Source of the DNA: JBAZAX01 sp964568625 | GTDB lineage: Bacteria; Babelota; Babeliae; Babelales; RVW-14 | Reading direction: 5' to 3' | DNA: 53,785 nt | Assembly: GCA_964568625.1 (NCBI GenBank) | Contig: CAZMQG010000011.1 | Span: 1-53,785, forward strand | In this document: positions 42,978 through 51,433 of the stretch, in pieces | Layout: the number at the start of each line of letters is the position of its first letter | How positions within the stretch are numbered: the first letter of the stretch is position 1 | Notes under the pieces: generated by a model | What the model was told of the DNA's origin: nothing | The model's database searches: none | Seen by the model: the letters and a program-made list of their open reading frames with translations, nothing else | Translations under genes and position numbers: made by a program

Positions 42978-44225
42978 CTAAAAAAAATCATAAATCCATG
43001 TTTTCATTTTTTTAAAAACTTGTCCAAATGCCATTTTATTTGCGGAGAAAAACTCCTTCTCTCCACACTGTCCGATTGCGTAAAGCATGAGACCATAAGC
43101 AGTTGAGTAAGCCGGACTTTTTAATGCATCGGGAAGAATGTAGCGATCGTTGCTTTGTGGTGATCCTACTCTTACTGGCATATCAAGTCTTTCTTGTGCC
43201 AACTCTCTTAAGCCATCAAGCAGTCCTCCTCCTCCAGTTAAGACCAACCCGGCAGGCATTAATGTTTTTACTCTGAATTCAAGAAGTTCTTCTATGAGTA
43301 AATCCATAACTTCTTCTGCTCGATACGTTAGAATTTTTCCGGCATCGCTGAGTTGTATAGTTTTTAGACCACCTTCGAATCCTAAATCTATTTCCATATA
43401 ATTATTTTCGAGAGCTGCAAGTTTTTCGGGTGAGATGGAGCCATACATTTTTTTAATTTCTTCAGCTTTTTCTGTTGGAATTCCAAGTCCTATTGCCAAG
43501 TCGCTTGTAAAGAGTGTGCCTGCAATTGGGATAACTTTTGAGTGTCTTATTCTACCGTCTTTATAAATAGCAAAGTCAGAAGTTCCACCGCCAATATCAA
43601 GAATTCCTGCGCCAAGTTCTTTTTCATATGGTGTAAGAACGGCGTTAGCTGATGCAAGTTGTTCTAGAACTATATCTGAAACCTGAATTCCGGAAAGTTC
43701 GCATGATTTGATTATGTTTTGAGCCGAGGCTACTGATCCGGTAATTATATGTACTTGAGCTTCGAGTCTTACTCCATACATTCCAAGTGCATCCAAAACA
43801 AAATCTTGTCCATCAATTCTGAAATATTGAGGAAGAACATGAATTATTTCTTGATCTTTTGGAATGGCTATTGCTTTTGCTGCTTCAATTACGCGGTCGA
43901 TATCCGATTGCTTTACCTCGCGACCCTTTATGGCAACAACGCCCGTTGAATTGAATGATTTTATGTGTCCACCAGAGATGCCTACGCATGCAGATTCAAT
44001 TTTAACAGCGGCCATTTCTTCAGCCTGTTTTACAGCTTTTCTTATTGAATCAACAGTCATACCTATATTTACAACAACACCTTTTTTTAGTCCATGCGAT
44101 GGATGTTGCCCAATTCCTATTATTTCTAGATTCCCATTTGTATCAGTTGATGCGATTATTACACAAATTTTTGTTGTTCCTATATCGATTGCTGCAACAT
44201 GCTTCCCAAATAATTTTTTTTTCAT
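42978..44225 (-). CDS. ftsA: Cell division protein FtsA
   Basis: A 415-residue actin-fold ATPase that tethers FtsZ to the membrane. Phosphate 1 motif A-I-D-I-G-T-T-K at 12-19, SHS2-domain region after residue 80, phosphate 2 motif D-I-G-G-G-T-S-D-F near 203-211, and T-G-G-G-G-L-L-D-G for the adenosine loop. The C-terminus is aromatic/basic (K-K-M-K-T-W-I-Y-D-F-F), fitting the membrane-targeting helix. GGGAGGGGGG precedes the ATG by three bases. The start overlaps the upstream ftsQ-like stop by four bases. Confidence 0.97.
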   Translation of the reverse strand: MKKKLFGKHVAAIDIGTTKICVIIASTDTNGNLEIIGIGQHPSHGLKKGVVVNIGMTVDSIRKAVKQAEEMAAVKIESACVGISGGHIKSFNSTGVVAIKGREVKQSDIDRVIEAAKAIAIPKDQEIIHVLPQYFRIDGQDFVLDALGMYGVRLEAQVHIITGSVASAQNIIKSCELSGIQVSDIVLEQLASANAVLTPYEKELGAGILDIGGGTSDFAIYKDGRIRHSKVIPIAGTLFTSDLAIGLGIPTEKAEEIKKMYGSISPEKLAALENNYMEIDLGFEGGLKTIQLSDAGKILTYRAEEVMDLLIEELLEFRVKTLMPAGLVLTGGGGLLDGLRELAQERLDMPVRVGSPQSNDRYILPDALKSPAYSTAYGLMLYAIGQCGEKEFFSANKMAFGQVFKKMKTWIYDFF

Positions 44226-45067
44226 TGTCCCCCCTCCCTACCATTATTCTCAAGTTTTGTAGCGGCAAAACCTGTTTTGTCAAAACTTGTTATGATGCGA
44301 TTTTTAAATCTTAAATCTAATACGAGTTTTTGATTTTTTTTCAGCTTCATTTTTTTTATGAAATTTCCGTCATGTATAAGCTTTTTGTACAATTCTTGAG
44401 CTTTTGCCATTGTGGGTTTATCAAAAATATTTTTTTCATTTGTAACGAAACAGTAGTTTAAGGCTTCATTTTTCGGAGTCAAGTAAATTTCTGTAGATTT
44501 TGTAAAGTTTATATCAAAATATTCCCAATGTTCTTGTGGAATTTGTTTGATAAAATGGTAGAGATCTTTTGGTAGATGGTTTTGGTATGATTTATCATTT
44601 AGAGTGATATTTTTAAGATTGTTAAGATTAAATTGATCAAATAGATCTGTAGAGAATAACTGTTTTTTGTTACACATAACCCAGTTGTTATTAATTAGAC
44701 AATAGGGTTTAGCGCCTACAATTTTGAGGTATATGGTAAGTGCATTTATGTGGCACTCGAATTGTTTTATTATACTAAAATTAGTTTTTAGATTTTTATA
44801 AAATTCATTTTGATCGAAGCTTAAAAGTGTAGCTCCTTGAATTTGATTTTTAATAAAATTACGAATTTCAGATTCAACTTTTTGAGAATAAATACTTTCA
44901 AATTCAAATTCGATTTTTTCGAAACAAAGGTTTGAGTTTGCCTTTTCCTTAGCTGACTGAATAAATTTCTTTGTTAGCGAAAATAATGAAGGGATCAGTA
45001 TTGCGGCGAATATCACCAAAACGCTGATCCTATTTATCTTATTATGCTTTGAATTTTCTACCTTCAT
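44222..45067 (-). CDS. ftsQ: FtsQ-like cell division protein
   Basis: A 281-residue protein with one N-terminal membrane segment (about 14-33) and an extracytoplasmic region. Its position before ftsA and ftsZ, the single membrane span, a POTRA-like first region (45-115) and the late L-D-L-R-F-K-N-R-I segment (near 248-256), which matches the FtsQ C-terminal strand, support the call. The rest is too divergent for certain assignment. FtsQ links the early and late divisome at the periplasmic side. The ribosome site is weak. Confidence 0.75.
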   Translation of the reverse strand: MKVENSKHNKINRISVLVIFAAILIPSLFSLTKKFIQSAKEKANSNLCFEKIEFEFESIYSQKVESEIRNFIKNQIQGATLLSFDQNEFYKNLKTNFSIIKQFECHINALTIYLKIVGAKPYCLINNNWVMCNKKQLFSTDLFDQFNLNNLKNITLNDKSYQNHLPKDLYHFIKQIPQEHWEYFDINFTKSTEIYLTPKNEALNYCFVTNEKNIFDKPTMAKAQELYKKLIHDGNFIKKMKLKKNQKLVLDLRFKNRIITSFDKTGFAATKLENNGREGGQ

Positions 45068-45161
45068 CGTCCATCACAGAATTTAAATTCTAATTTGTAA
45101 CTTCTTAACTTAATTCAGTAATAACAAAATGGAAGCAGAAAATGCAAAGATTTTTTATTTA

Positions 45162-45211
45162 CAGGTCTTTTTAATGCGTAAAAATTGCATGTGAGCTAAT
45201 CAAAAGACCTG
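45162..45211. terminator. Stem-loop between ftsQ and the DEAD-box gene
   Basis: CAGGTCTTTT at 45162-45171 pairs with AAAAGACCTG at 45202-45211 (10 bp), with a small ATGC/GCAT inner stem. Downstream of the helicase stop on the minus strand; no T run follows there, so termination is uncertain. Confidence 0.45.
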
Positions 45212-45229
45212 ATTTTTAGCGCTAAAAAT
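45212..45229. promoter_or_regulatory. 18-bp perfect palindrome
   Basis: ATTTTTAGCGCTAAAAAT reads the same on both strands, seven bases from the helicase stop and upstream of ftsQ. Possible protein-binding site or part of the helicase transcript end. Confidence 0.35.
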
Positions 45230-45235
45230 TATATT

Positions 45236-46642
45236 TTAGTAACGGCGTCTTCTTTCTGATGAGTTATGTCTTGGTTTTTCTCTTCTTTCTTCTGAGTATT
45301 GAGATCGAGAAGAAGTACTTTGTGAAAGAAGCTTAACAAGAGCAGCTGCGACTTTTATTGGTGGATTTTCTTCTGAAACAAGCGATTCAACTGTATTTAT
45401 ATGCTTATTTAAATCTTGTTGCAGCGCTTTTTGAATTTTTAAAATTAAAGGATTTACGTTTCCTTCTGATTTATGTGCTTGTGCTACCGGTGTGGCAGAT
45501 TGTGGAATAGATTCAGTTGCTGTAAAGTGTTGCAGAATGATATTTGTTTTTGTGTAATTTCTTATATTGCGGAATGCGTAAAAATCATACTCTGAAACAA
45601 AACTAAAAGATTTACCAACTTTTCCGGCTCTTCCTGTTCTGCCAATTCTATGAACATATGATTTTTCATCATCCGGAATTTCATAGTTAAAAACAATGTC
45701 GATATTAGGAACGTCAATTCCGCGAGCTGCAACGTCAGTTGCTACTAAAATTTGAATTTTGCCGGCTCTGAAACGATCCATAATTTGATTACGTTTTGGT
45801 TGACTGATGTCTCCGTGAATTCCTTCAACAGAGAATCCGTATTTTCTTAGTTTAATTGCAATATTATCAACTTTGCGTTTAGTATTACAAAACACAATAG
45901 ATAAATATGGATTATGTTCGTTTAGCAATTTTACTAAAAGTTCTAATTTATTTTGATTTTCAATTTCATAGTAATACTGTTCAACAGTTGTTGCAGTTGA
46001 TTTTTCATTTGAAACCTGAACGAGCTTAGGATCTTTTTGGTGTCTTTTAACAAGATCCAAAATATCCCTAGGCATTGTTGCAGAGAAAGTGATTGTCTGA
46101 CGAGTTTTAGGAGTCTTTGTTAATATCTTTTCGATATCGGTTCTGAATCCCATGTTCATCATTTCATCAGCTTCGTCTAAAATAACTGTTGCGATTCCAT
46201 TTAAATCAATAGAACGTCTGTCTAAGTGATCAAGTAATCTGCCAGGAGTTCCGACGACTACTTGTGGGCCTCTTCGTAACGCATAAAGTTGACGGTCGAT
46301 TGGTTGTCCACCATAAACAGCTATGACTGATATGCCCGGTTTATATTTTAAATATTTATTTAGTTCTACAGACACCTGTATTGCAAGTTCGCGTGTTGGG
46401 CAAACTATTAGAGCCTGTACATTCTTCTTCTTATTGTCGATCTTATCTACCAAAGGCAAGCAAAATGCTGCCGTTTTTCCAGTTCCCGTCATTGCAAGTC
46501 CTGTGACATCGTGACCCTGCATGATGAACGGAATTGCTTGTGCTTGAATTGGTGAAGCTTCTGTGTAGCCAATATCAGAAATGGCTTTTAAAACTTCTTT
46601 TGATAAATTTAAATCTTCGAATTTTATTTTTAAATTATCCAC
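45236..46642 (-). CDS. DEAD-box ATP-dependent RNA helicase
   Basis: A 468-residue DEAD-box helicase, RhlE/CsdA-like. Motifs in order: Q motif near 30, A-M-T-G-T-G-K-T-A at 50-58, P-T-R-E-L-A near 82, DEAD at 156-159, S-A-T at 187-189, A-R-G-I-D near 306 and H-R-I-G-R-T-G-R at 331-338. A short basic R/S/E-rich tail ends the protein (about 445-468). It unwinds RNA in ribosome assembly or decay. GTG start, AGGA eleven bases upstream. A good promoter lies about 140 bases upstream, giving a long leader as in cold-inducible helicase genes. Confidence 0.95.
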   Translation of the reverse strand: MDNLKIKFEDLNLSKEVLKAISDIGYTEASPIQAQAIPFIMQGHDVTGLAMTGTGKTAAFCLPLVDKIDNKKKNVQALIVCPTRELAIQVSVELNKYLKYKPGISVIAVYGGQPIDRQLYALRRGPQVVVGTPGRLLDHLDRRSIDLNGIATVILDEADEMMNMGFRTDIEKILTKTPKTRQTITFSATMPRDILDLVKRHQKDPKLVQVSNEKSTATTVEQYYYEIENQNKLELLVKLLNEHNPYLSIVFCNTKRKVDNIAIKLRKYGFSVEGIHGDISQPKRNQIMDRFRAGKIQILVATDVAARGIDVPNIDIVFNYEIPDDEKSYVHRIGRTGRAGKVGKSFSFVSEYDFYAFRNIRNYTKTNIILQHFTATESIPQSATPVAQAHKSEGNVNPLILKIQKALQQDLNKHINTVESLVSEENPPIKVAAALVKLLSQSTSSRSQYSEERREKPRHNSSERRRRY

Positions 46643-46654
46643 GTTTAAATATTT

Positions 46655-46780
46655 CCTTTTAAATTAAATTATTAAGTGTAACTGGATAAGCTTAACAACT
46701 GATCAAGCTTATAATTTTGGATTAACTAGATAAGATCTTTAAAGAAAGAAGACCGATTTCTTTAATGCTTATTTTCTTTC
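46655..46780 (-). promoter_or_regulatory. Structured leader of the DEAD-box gene
   Basis: The untranslated leader between the predicted promoter and the GTG start holds two hairpins: a 9-bp one (TTAAAGAAA with TTTCTTTAA, around 46735-46765) and a 7-bp one formed by TAAGCTT repeats around 46687-46713. Long structured leaders are known to regulate some bacterial DEAD-box genes; regulation here is inferred. Confidence 0.35.
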
Positions 46781-46808
46781 ATGATAACATGTTAATTCTG
46801 TTTGTCAA
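46781..46808 (-). promoter_or_regulatory. Sigma70 promoter with extended -10 for the DEAD-box gene
   Basis: On the minus strand TTGACA (46803-46808, perfect -35) and TATCAT (46781-46786, -10) are 16 bases apart, with TG one base before the -10 box (extended -10). It is the best promoter match seen in the window. Confidence 0.7.
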
Positions 46809-47372
46809 GAAACAAAAGTATATATTGGATTTAAGCATATTTTTTTAGATACAAGCTCGAATATGTCGAATGTTGATGGGGTAAGTACATAAAGCTACGA
46901 AAAATGGGTGAAATTAATAGGGCAGTCAGTTTCTAACCCCGTAAATCTTGAAAGAGCTACGGAACTTTGCGGTGTTACGAATTTTTTCACGAACGAATTC
47001 GGAGAAAAACAATAACATTGCAAAGGTAGGTTAAAAACATCGATCAACCTCGGTCATCGACACCAACAAATACTTAACTTTAAGATTGGTCCTGCCATAA
47101 ATAAAATGGAGGGAGGAGCTTTTCCAATCGCTTAGAGCTTGAGTATCGGTAAGTTACTTAGTATTTACTAAAGCCTACAACTTCAATTAAGTTAAAAACT
47201 TGTTCAGCTTTACAACTTGATTATGTTATTTGCTCAGTTACTAAATGCATACCGGTCAGTGGCTGCCCTTTTACCTTTAAATTTTGGTAATTTCAATTTC
47301 TAATTTTATATTAATTAATTTTATATATGAAAAGCAATATTTTAATAAAAAATCTTAATAGAAAATATATCA
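46809..47372. other. ORF-free region, possible structured RNA
   Basis: No open frame of note on either strand over about 560 bases in a genome that is otherwise tightly packed. Base composition between 46860 and 47270 is richer in G and C than typical gaps, and small hairpins occur, for example CCGTA/TACGG around 46939-46963. I compared it by eye with tmRNA, RNase P RNA, SRP RNA and 5S rRNA signatures on both strands and found no convincing match. It may hold a diverged housekeeping ncRNA or a decayed gene. Confidence 0.4.
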
Positions 47373-48110
47373 CTAAATAGCTTTGGTTTTTGCAGCAGCT
47401 AGGAACATGAGAATTCCGGCGGCTACAGAAGCGTTGTATGATATGTCAGCGGTTCGCTGTGGAAGGGTTACCTTCTCCCCTAAAGATTGGATGTTTTTAC
47501 TAATTCCAACTGCTTCGTTGCCAATTATAAGACAAAGAGGCCTTTTGAACTCAACTTCAGTGGCGTTTTTTCCATCTAAAACAGCCATATACAAACTATA
47601 CCCTGCATTTTTTACTTCCTGGGCAGCATAGGCTGCGCTAGGTGCAACGTAAATGCTTAGATGCTCTGCTAAGCCGGCTGAAGCTTTAAACGATGCAGGA
47701 GCCAAGGCTGCGGAGCCTTTTTTACATAAAATAACCCCATCAATGCCGGCACAATATGCTGAACGCAAAATTGCTCCGAGATTTCGTACGTCTTGAATTC
47801 CATCCAACATGAGAATAAAAGGCTTTGAATCAGGACTAAACATTTTTGAAGAATACTTAAACGGAGAAACCCATGCAACGATGTTATTATGATCTGTGGT
47901 CCCTGTCATTTTATCGAGAACCTGTTTAGATACATACTGAATCATAGGTGTTTTTTGCGGTAGGTAAGATTTTATGCGTTCCCATCCTTCCGGGAGCGGC
48001 TTTGTTGTGTAAATAGAAATGATTTTGCGTTTTTTTGCTTTCAAAACTTCGATAATTGGGTGTACGCCGTAAATCATATCATTTGGTAACTGGGTTGAAG
48101 TATTTTTCAT
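47373..48110 (-). CDS. rlmB: TrmH/SpoU-family 2'-O-methyltransferase, RlmB-like
   Basis: From ATG 48110 (a TTG at 48122 is the alternative) the product has 245 residues. The N-terminal substrate-binding domain starts I-Y-G-V-H-P-I-I-E and the SPOUT domain has motif 1 D-G-I-Q-D-V-R-N-L-G-A-I-L-R-S-A, motif 2 I-I-G-N-E-A-V-G-I-S and motif 3 L-P-Q...S-Y-N-A-S-V-A-A-G-I. This fits RlmB, which methylates G2251 of 23S rRNA with SAM; a tRNA-modifying paralogue is possible. No strong ribosome site. Separated from ybeY by about 100 bases. Confidence 0.9.
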   Translation of the reverse strand: MKNTSTQLPNDMIYGVHPIIEVLKAKKRKIISIYTTKPLPEGWERIKSYLPQKTPMIQYVSKQVLDKMTGTTDHNNIVAWVSPFKYSSKMFSPDSKPFILMLDGIQDVRNLGAILRSAYCAGIDGVILCKKGSAALAPASFKASAGLAEHLSIYVAPSAAYAAQEVKNAGYSLYMAVLDGKNATEVEFKRPLCLIIGNEAVGISKNIQSLGEKVTLPQRTADISYNASVAAGILMFLAAAKTKAI

Positions 48111-48209
48111 ATTTTTGCTCAAAAATTATATATTTAAAATTGAATTGGTTTTTGACTTTGCTAAAGTTTATACCAAAATGGTTTGATACGCAAAAAAACG
48201 TACTAATCA

Positions 48210-48701
48210 TTAATATTTGATACCAACTGACTTTAGAAGTTCCAGCTCAACTTTTAACATCTTATCAAAATCTTTATCATTCATATGATCGTAGCCGATT
48301 AGATGGGCTATTCCGTGAGCTATGAGCGCAATCAGGTGTTCATTGAATTGCCGATTCCATGTTGTTTTTGCGTCTTTTTGTGCAAATTCGAGTGAAATAA
48401 TTAAATCACCCAGATTTTTATCTTCAGGTGACTTAATTTTAATCTTTTGTCCCGGCTTTAAATAATCATGAAATGGAAATGAAAGAATATCTGTGGGCTT
48501 ATCTTTGCCTCGAAATTGCTTATTAAATTTACGAATGGTTTTATTTGTTGTTAGCAGGATGCCAAGATCAAAATCTTGGTAGTTTATGTCTTTATTGTTT
48601 AATATTTTATTGTTCAGCACGCCAAGCATTTTAAATGCCTTGGCGTGCAAGTCTTTTGTATCAACTTTAATTTTACGTTGTCTGTTTTTTATAACAATCA
48701 T
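48210..48701 (-). CDS. ybeY: Endoribonuclease YbeY
   Basis: A 163-residue metal-dependent RNase. The signature H129-G-x-x-H133-L-x-G-Y-D-H139 binds zinc. YbeY works in 16S rRNA 3'-end maturation and ribosome quality control. The N-terminal part has the F-R-G-K-D-K-P-T-D-I-L-S-F-P motif typical of the family. It starts inside the valS stop (ATGA overlap), so the two are co-transcribed and coupled. Confidence 0.97.
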   Translation of the reverse strand: MIVIKNRQRKIKVDTKDLHAKAFKMLGVLNNKILNNKDINYQDFDLGILLTTNKTIRKFNKQFRGKDKPTDILSFPFHDYLKPGQKIKIKSPEDKNLGDLIISLEFAQKDAKTTWNRQFNEHLIALIAHGIAHLIGYDHMNDKDFDKMLKVELELLKSVGIKY

Positions 48702-51223
48702 AAAACGCTTACCTGGCCGGTGAATGTTGCAGGCTCAGTTGTTTCATCTTTGATTAACTTATTTCCACCTTCTTTATTTTCTCCAGTAGCTTGATTTTGT
48801 ATTTCAAGTTTTAAGGCTTTTGTTATTCCACAGATCAGTGTTTCTTGTGCTTTTATCTGCTTTAGAGTCTTTTGATTTTCCGAAATAATTACAAGATTTT
48901 GTAATTCTGTTTTTAACGAAAGTTGAGCTTCACTCTTAAGTTTGCGTACAGAATTAATGATATCTAAAACTTTTTCAAGCGTTTGATTACTTTCATCAAA
49001 ATTATAATTATAACGATTTGTATCAAGTGTTATCAGATGGATAGATACTTTGCCCTGCGATTGTCTATAAATTTTTTGATAAAGAGTTTCTGTGATATAT
49101 GGAACTATTGGACTGAAGAGCTGCAATATTCCAAATCCAACTTCATACAATACAAACTTTGTTGCATTGATTTCTTCTTGGCTGTATTTGTCAGGATTGA
49201 AAAATCTATCTTTTACTAATTCAAGGTAGTTATCACAGAATGTTTGCCAGAAAAATTTTTCAACAATTTCAAGCGCCGTGTAATATTCGTATTTATCATA
49301 AGCATTTATATATGCAGTAACCGTTTTTGTAAAATTATGCAATAACCACTCGTTTACGGCGTCTAGCTTTGGTGCAGTTTGTGCTTTTTTATAATTACCG
49401 AATTGTTCAGAACAGAAGCGAAGTGCATTCCAGAGTTTTGTTAGTAACCGTTGCCCAATTTTTAATTGGTTTTCACTGAATGCAGTATCAATTCCCAGTC
49501 GACCATTTGCAGCCCAGTATCTTATAACGTCTGCAGGGTATGTTTGCAATAACATCTCAGGAGACATTTTACTGTTTTCTTTTGATTTGGAAATTTTCTC
49601 TTTACCAGCAAGTACATGTCCTGATATAACGATGTCTTGCCATGGGAGTTGTTTGTTATGAAAATATGCTTTTGCAATAGTATAAAATGCCCATGTTCGG
49701 ATAATATCATGTGCCTGTGGACGCATGCTCATTGGAAGAGTTAATTTATCCGGTGATTTTTCCGGCCAGTGGAGATTAATTTGAGGTGTTAGACCTGAAG
49801 TGTTCCACGTATCCATAACGTCAGTTTCTGGTGTGATGTTTATTGAGCCGCATTTTGTACATTTGCCTCCTGGAAAACTTTGTTCCTGTGGGTCAACCGG
49901 AAGGATTTTTTCATCAGCAAGTAACACTTCGCCACAGTCTTTGCAATGCCATACGGGAAATGGTATTCCATAAAACCTTTGACGAGATATGCACCAGTCC
50001 CAGCTTAAATTTTTTACCCAATCAACGTATCTGACTTTCATGTAATCAGGATACCAGTTAATTTTATCAGCCTGGGCGAGTAATTCATCCCTGTGCTCGA
50101 GAATTTTTACAAACCATTGTGATGGTGCTAGATATTCAATTTCCTGTTTGCAGCGTTCATGAACATTAACATTGTGTGTAATTGGCTTTTGATTTAGCAA
50201 CTTACCTGTTTCTTTCAATAACTCTATTATTTTTTTTCTGGCTTCATGAACTGGTAAGCCTGCAAGAGGGCCTGCAGCTTGTGTCCATCGGCCATCAAGT
50301 CCTACAACTTGAATGAATGGAAGAGAGTGTTTTTTATACCAAAGAATATCTGTTTGGTCGCCAAATGTGCAACACATGACCAAGCCAGTCCCCTTCTCCG
50401 GATCAACTTTTTCGTCTGAAATTATTGAAACTTGTTGCCCAAATACAGGAACTATGGCTTTTTTACCGGATAATTTTGTGTATCGGGTATCGCTTGGATG
50501 GTAGAATATGGCAACGCAAGCGGGGAGTAATTCAGGTCTGGTTGTTGCTATGATTAATTTTTCTCCATCTGTAGTTGTAAATTCAATATCATTAAATGTG
50601 CTGGATATGTCTGAATCATCAAGCTCTGCTTGTGCTACTGATGTTCTGCATGTTGTGCAGTAGAGAGCAGGCTCTGTTTTACGGTAGGCAAGTCCTTTTT
50701 TGAAAAGTTCAATGAAAGAGTGCTGTGATATTTTGCGTACATTTGGAGAAATTGTTGAGTATGTTTTTGACCAATCGATAGAAAGTCCGAGCTGTTTATA
50801 AAGCTCAGCAAAAGCTTTTTCAGCTTCATGAGACTCTTTTAAACAAAGTTCAATAAATTCAGAGCGTTTCATTAAGTGAGCTTTAACGCCATTTTTCTTT
50901 TCAACAAAACGTTCAGTTGCAAGTCCGTTATCATCAAAACCCTGAGGATAAAAGACATTGAACCCACGTATGCGCTTGAAACGTGCAATTAAATCTTGGT
51001 GTGTATAAGAGTATACATGTCCGATGTGTAACGATCCGGAAACGGTTGGAGGTGGCGTATCAATGCTGAACACTTTTTTGTCTGGATCTACATGAAAATC
51101 ATAAACTTTTTCGTGTGCCCATAATTCACGGGCTTCTTTTTCCGATAGTGTATGATTGTATACTTTGTCCATATTAGTTTGCTCTTGATTGGTTTGCATT
51201 TTGTTATTTTGTTCATGTTCCAT
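48698..51223 (-). CDS. valS: Valyl-tRNA synthetase, archaeal/Rickettsia type
   Basis: An 841-residue class I synthetase. HIGH motif at 66-69 (P-P-P-T-V-S-G-S-L-H-I-G-H), zinc-type C-x-x-C pairs in the middle, and K-I-S-K-S near 540 in place of KMSKS. After HIGH the sequence G-F-D-D-N-G-L-A-T-E-R matches archaeal and rickettsial ValRS; the usual bacterial enzyme has D-H-A-G-I-A-T-Q there. It is shorter than most bacterial ValRS and lacks a clear long C-terminal coiled coil. It charges tRNA-Val. GAGGG precedes the ATG by six bases. Confidence 0.95.
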   Translation of the reverse strand: MEHEQNNKMQTNQEQTNMDKVYNHTLSEKEARELWAHEKVYDFHVDPDKKVFSIDTPPPTVSGSLHIGHVYSYTHQDLIARFKRIRGFNVFYPQGFDDNGLATERFVEKKNGVKAHLMKRSEFIELCLKESHEAEKAFAELYKQLGLSIDWSKTYSTISPNVRKISQHSFIELFKKGLAYRKTEPALYCTTCRTSVAQAELDDSDISSTFNDIEFTTTDGEKLIIATTRPELLPACVAIFYHPSDTRYTKLSGKKAIVPVFGQQVSIISDEKVDPEKGTGLVMCCTFGDQTDILWYKKHSLPFIQVVGLDGRWTQAAGPLAGLPVHEARKKIIELLKETGKLLNQKPITHNVNVHERCKQEIEYLAPSQWFVKILEHRDELLAQADKINWYPDYMKVRYVDWVKNLSWDWCISRQRFYGIPFPVWHCKDCGEVLLADEKILPVDPQEQSFPGGKCTKCGSINITPETDVMDTWNTSGLTPQINLHWPEKSPDKLTLPMSMRPQAHDIIRTWAFYTIAKAYFHNKQLPWQDIVISGHVLAGKEKISKSKENSKMSPEMLLQTYPADVIRYWAANGRLGIDTAFSENQLKIGQRLLTKLWNALRFCSEQFGNYKKAQTAPKLDAVNEWLLHNFTKTVTAYINAYDKYEYYTALEIVEKFFWQTFCDNYLELVKDRFFNPDKYSQEEINATKFVLYEVGFGILQLFSPIVPYITETLYQKIYRQSQGKVSIHLITLDTNRYNYNFDESNQTLEKVLDIINSVRKLKSEAQLSLKTELQNLVIISENQKTLKQIKAQETLICGITKALKLEIQNQATGENKEGGNKLIKDETTEPATFTGQVSVL

Positions 51224-51433
51224 ATTTTTCCCTCAAATTTTCCATCGAACAAATTATTCTCATATAATCGATCGAATTAATTTTTAAATAGCTTAATTAT
51301 TTTTTATATTTTAGGCAAAAGGAACTGAAAATATCGGATTCGATTTGATTTCTATTATCCATAGTGCTATATTTCTCACACTTATTTTTTTGAATTTAAT
51401 TTTATTGGTATTTAGTTACTAGTTGGGGTTTAT

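Noticed and set aside
43864..44262. 132-codon open frame opposite ftsA
   Set aside because: Antisense to a certain gene with no ribosome site or motif.
46860..47270. tmRNA or RNase P RNA gene
   Set aside because: No tRNA-like ends, tag frame or conserved P4 segments were found on either strand; left as unassigned.
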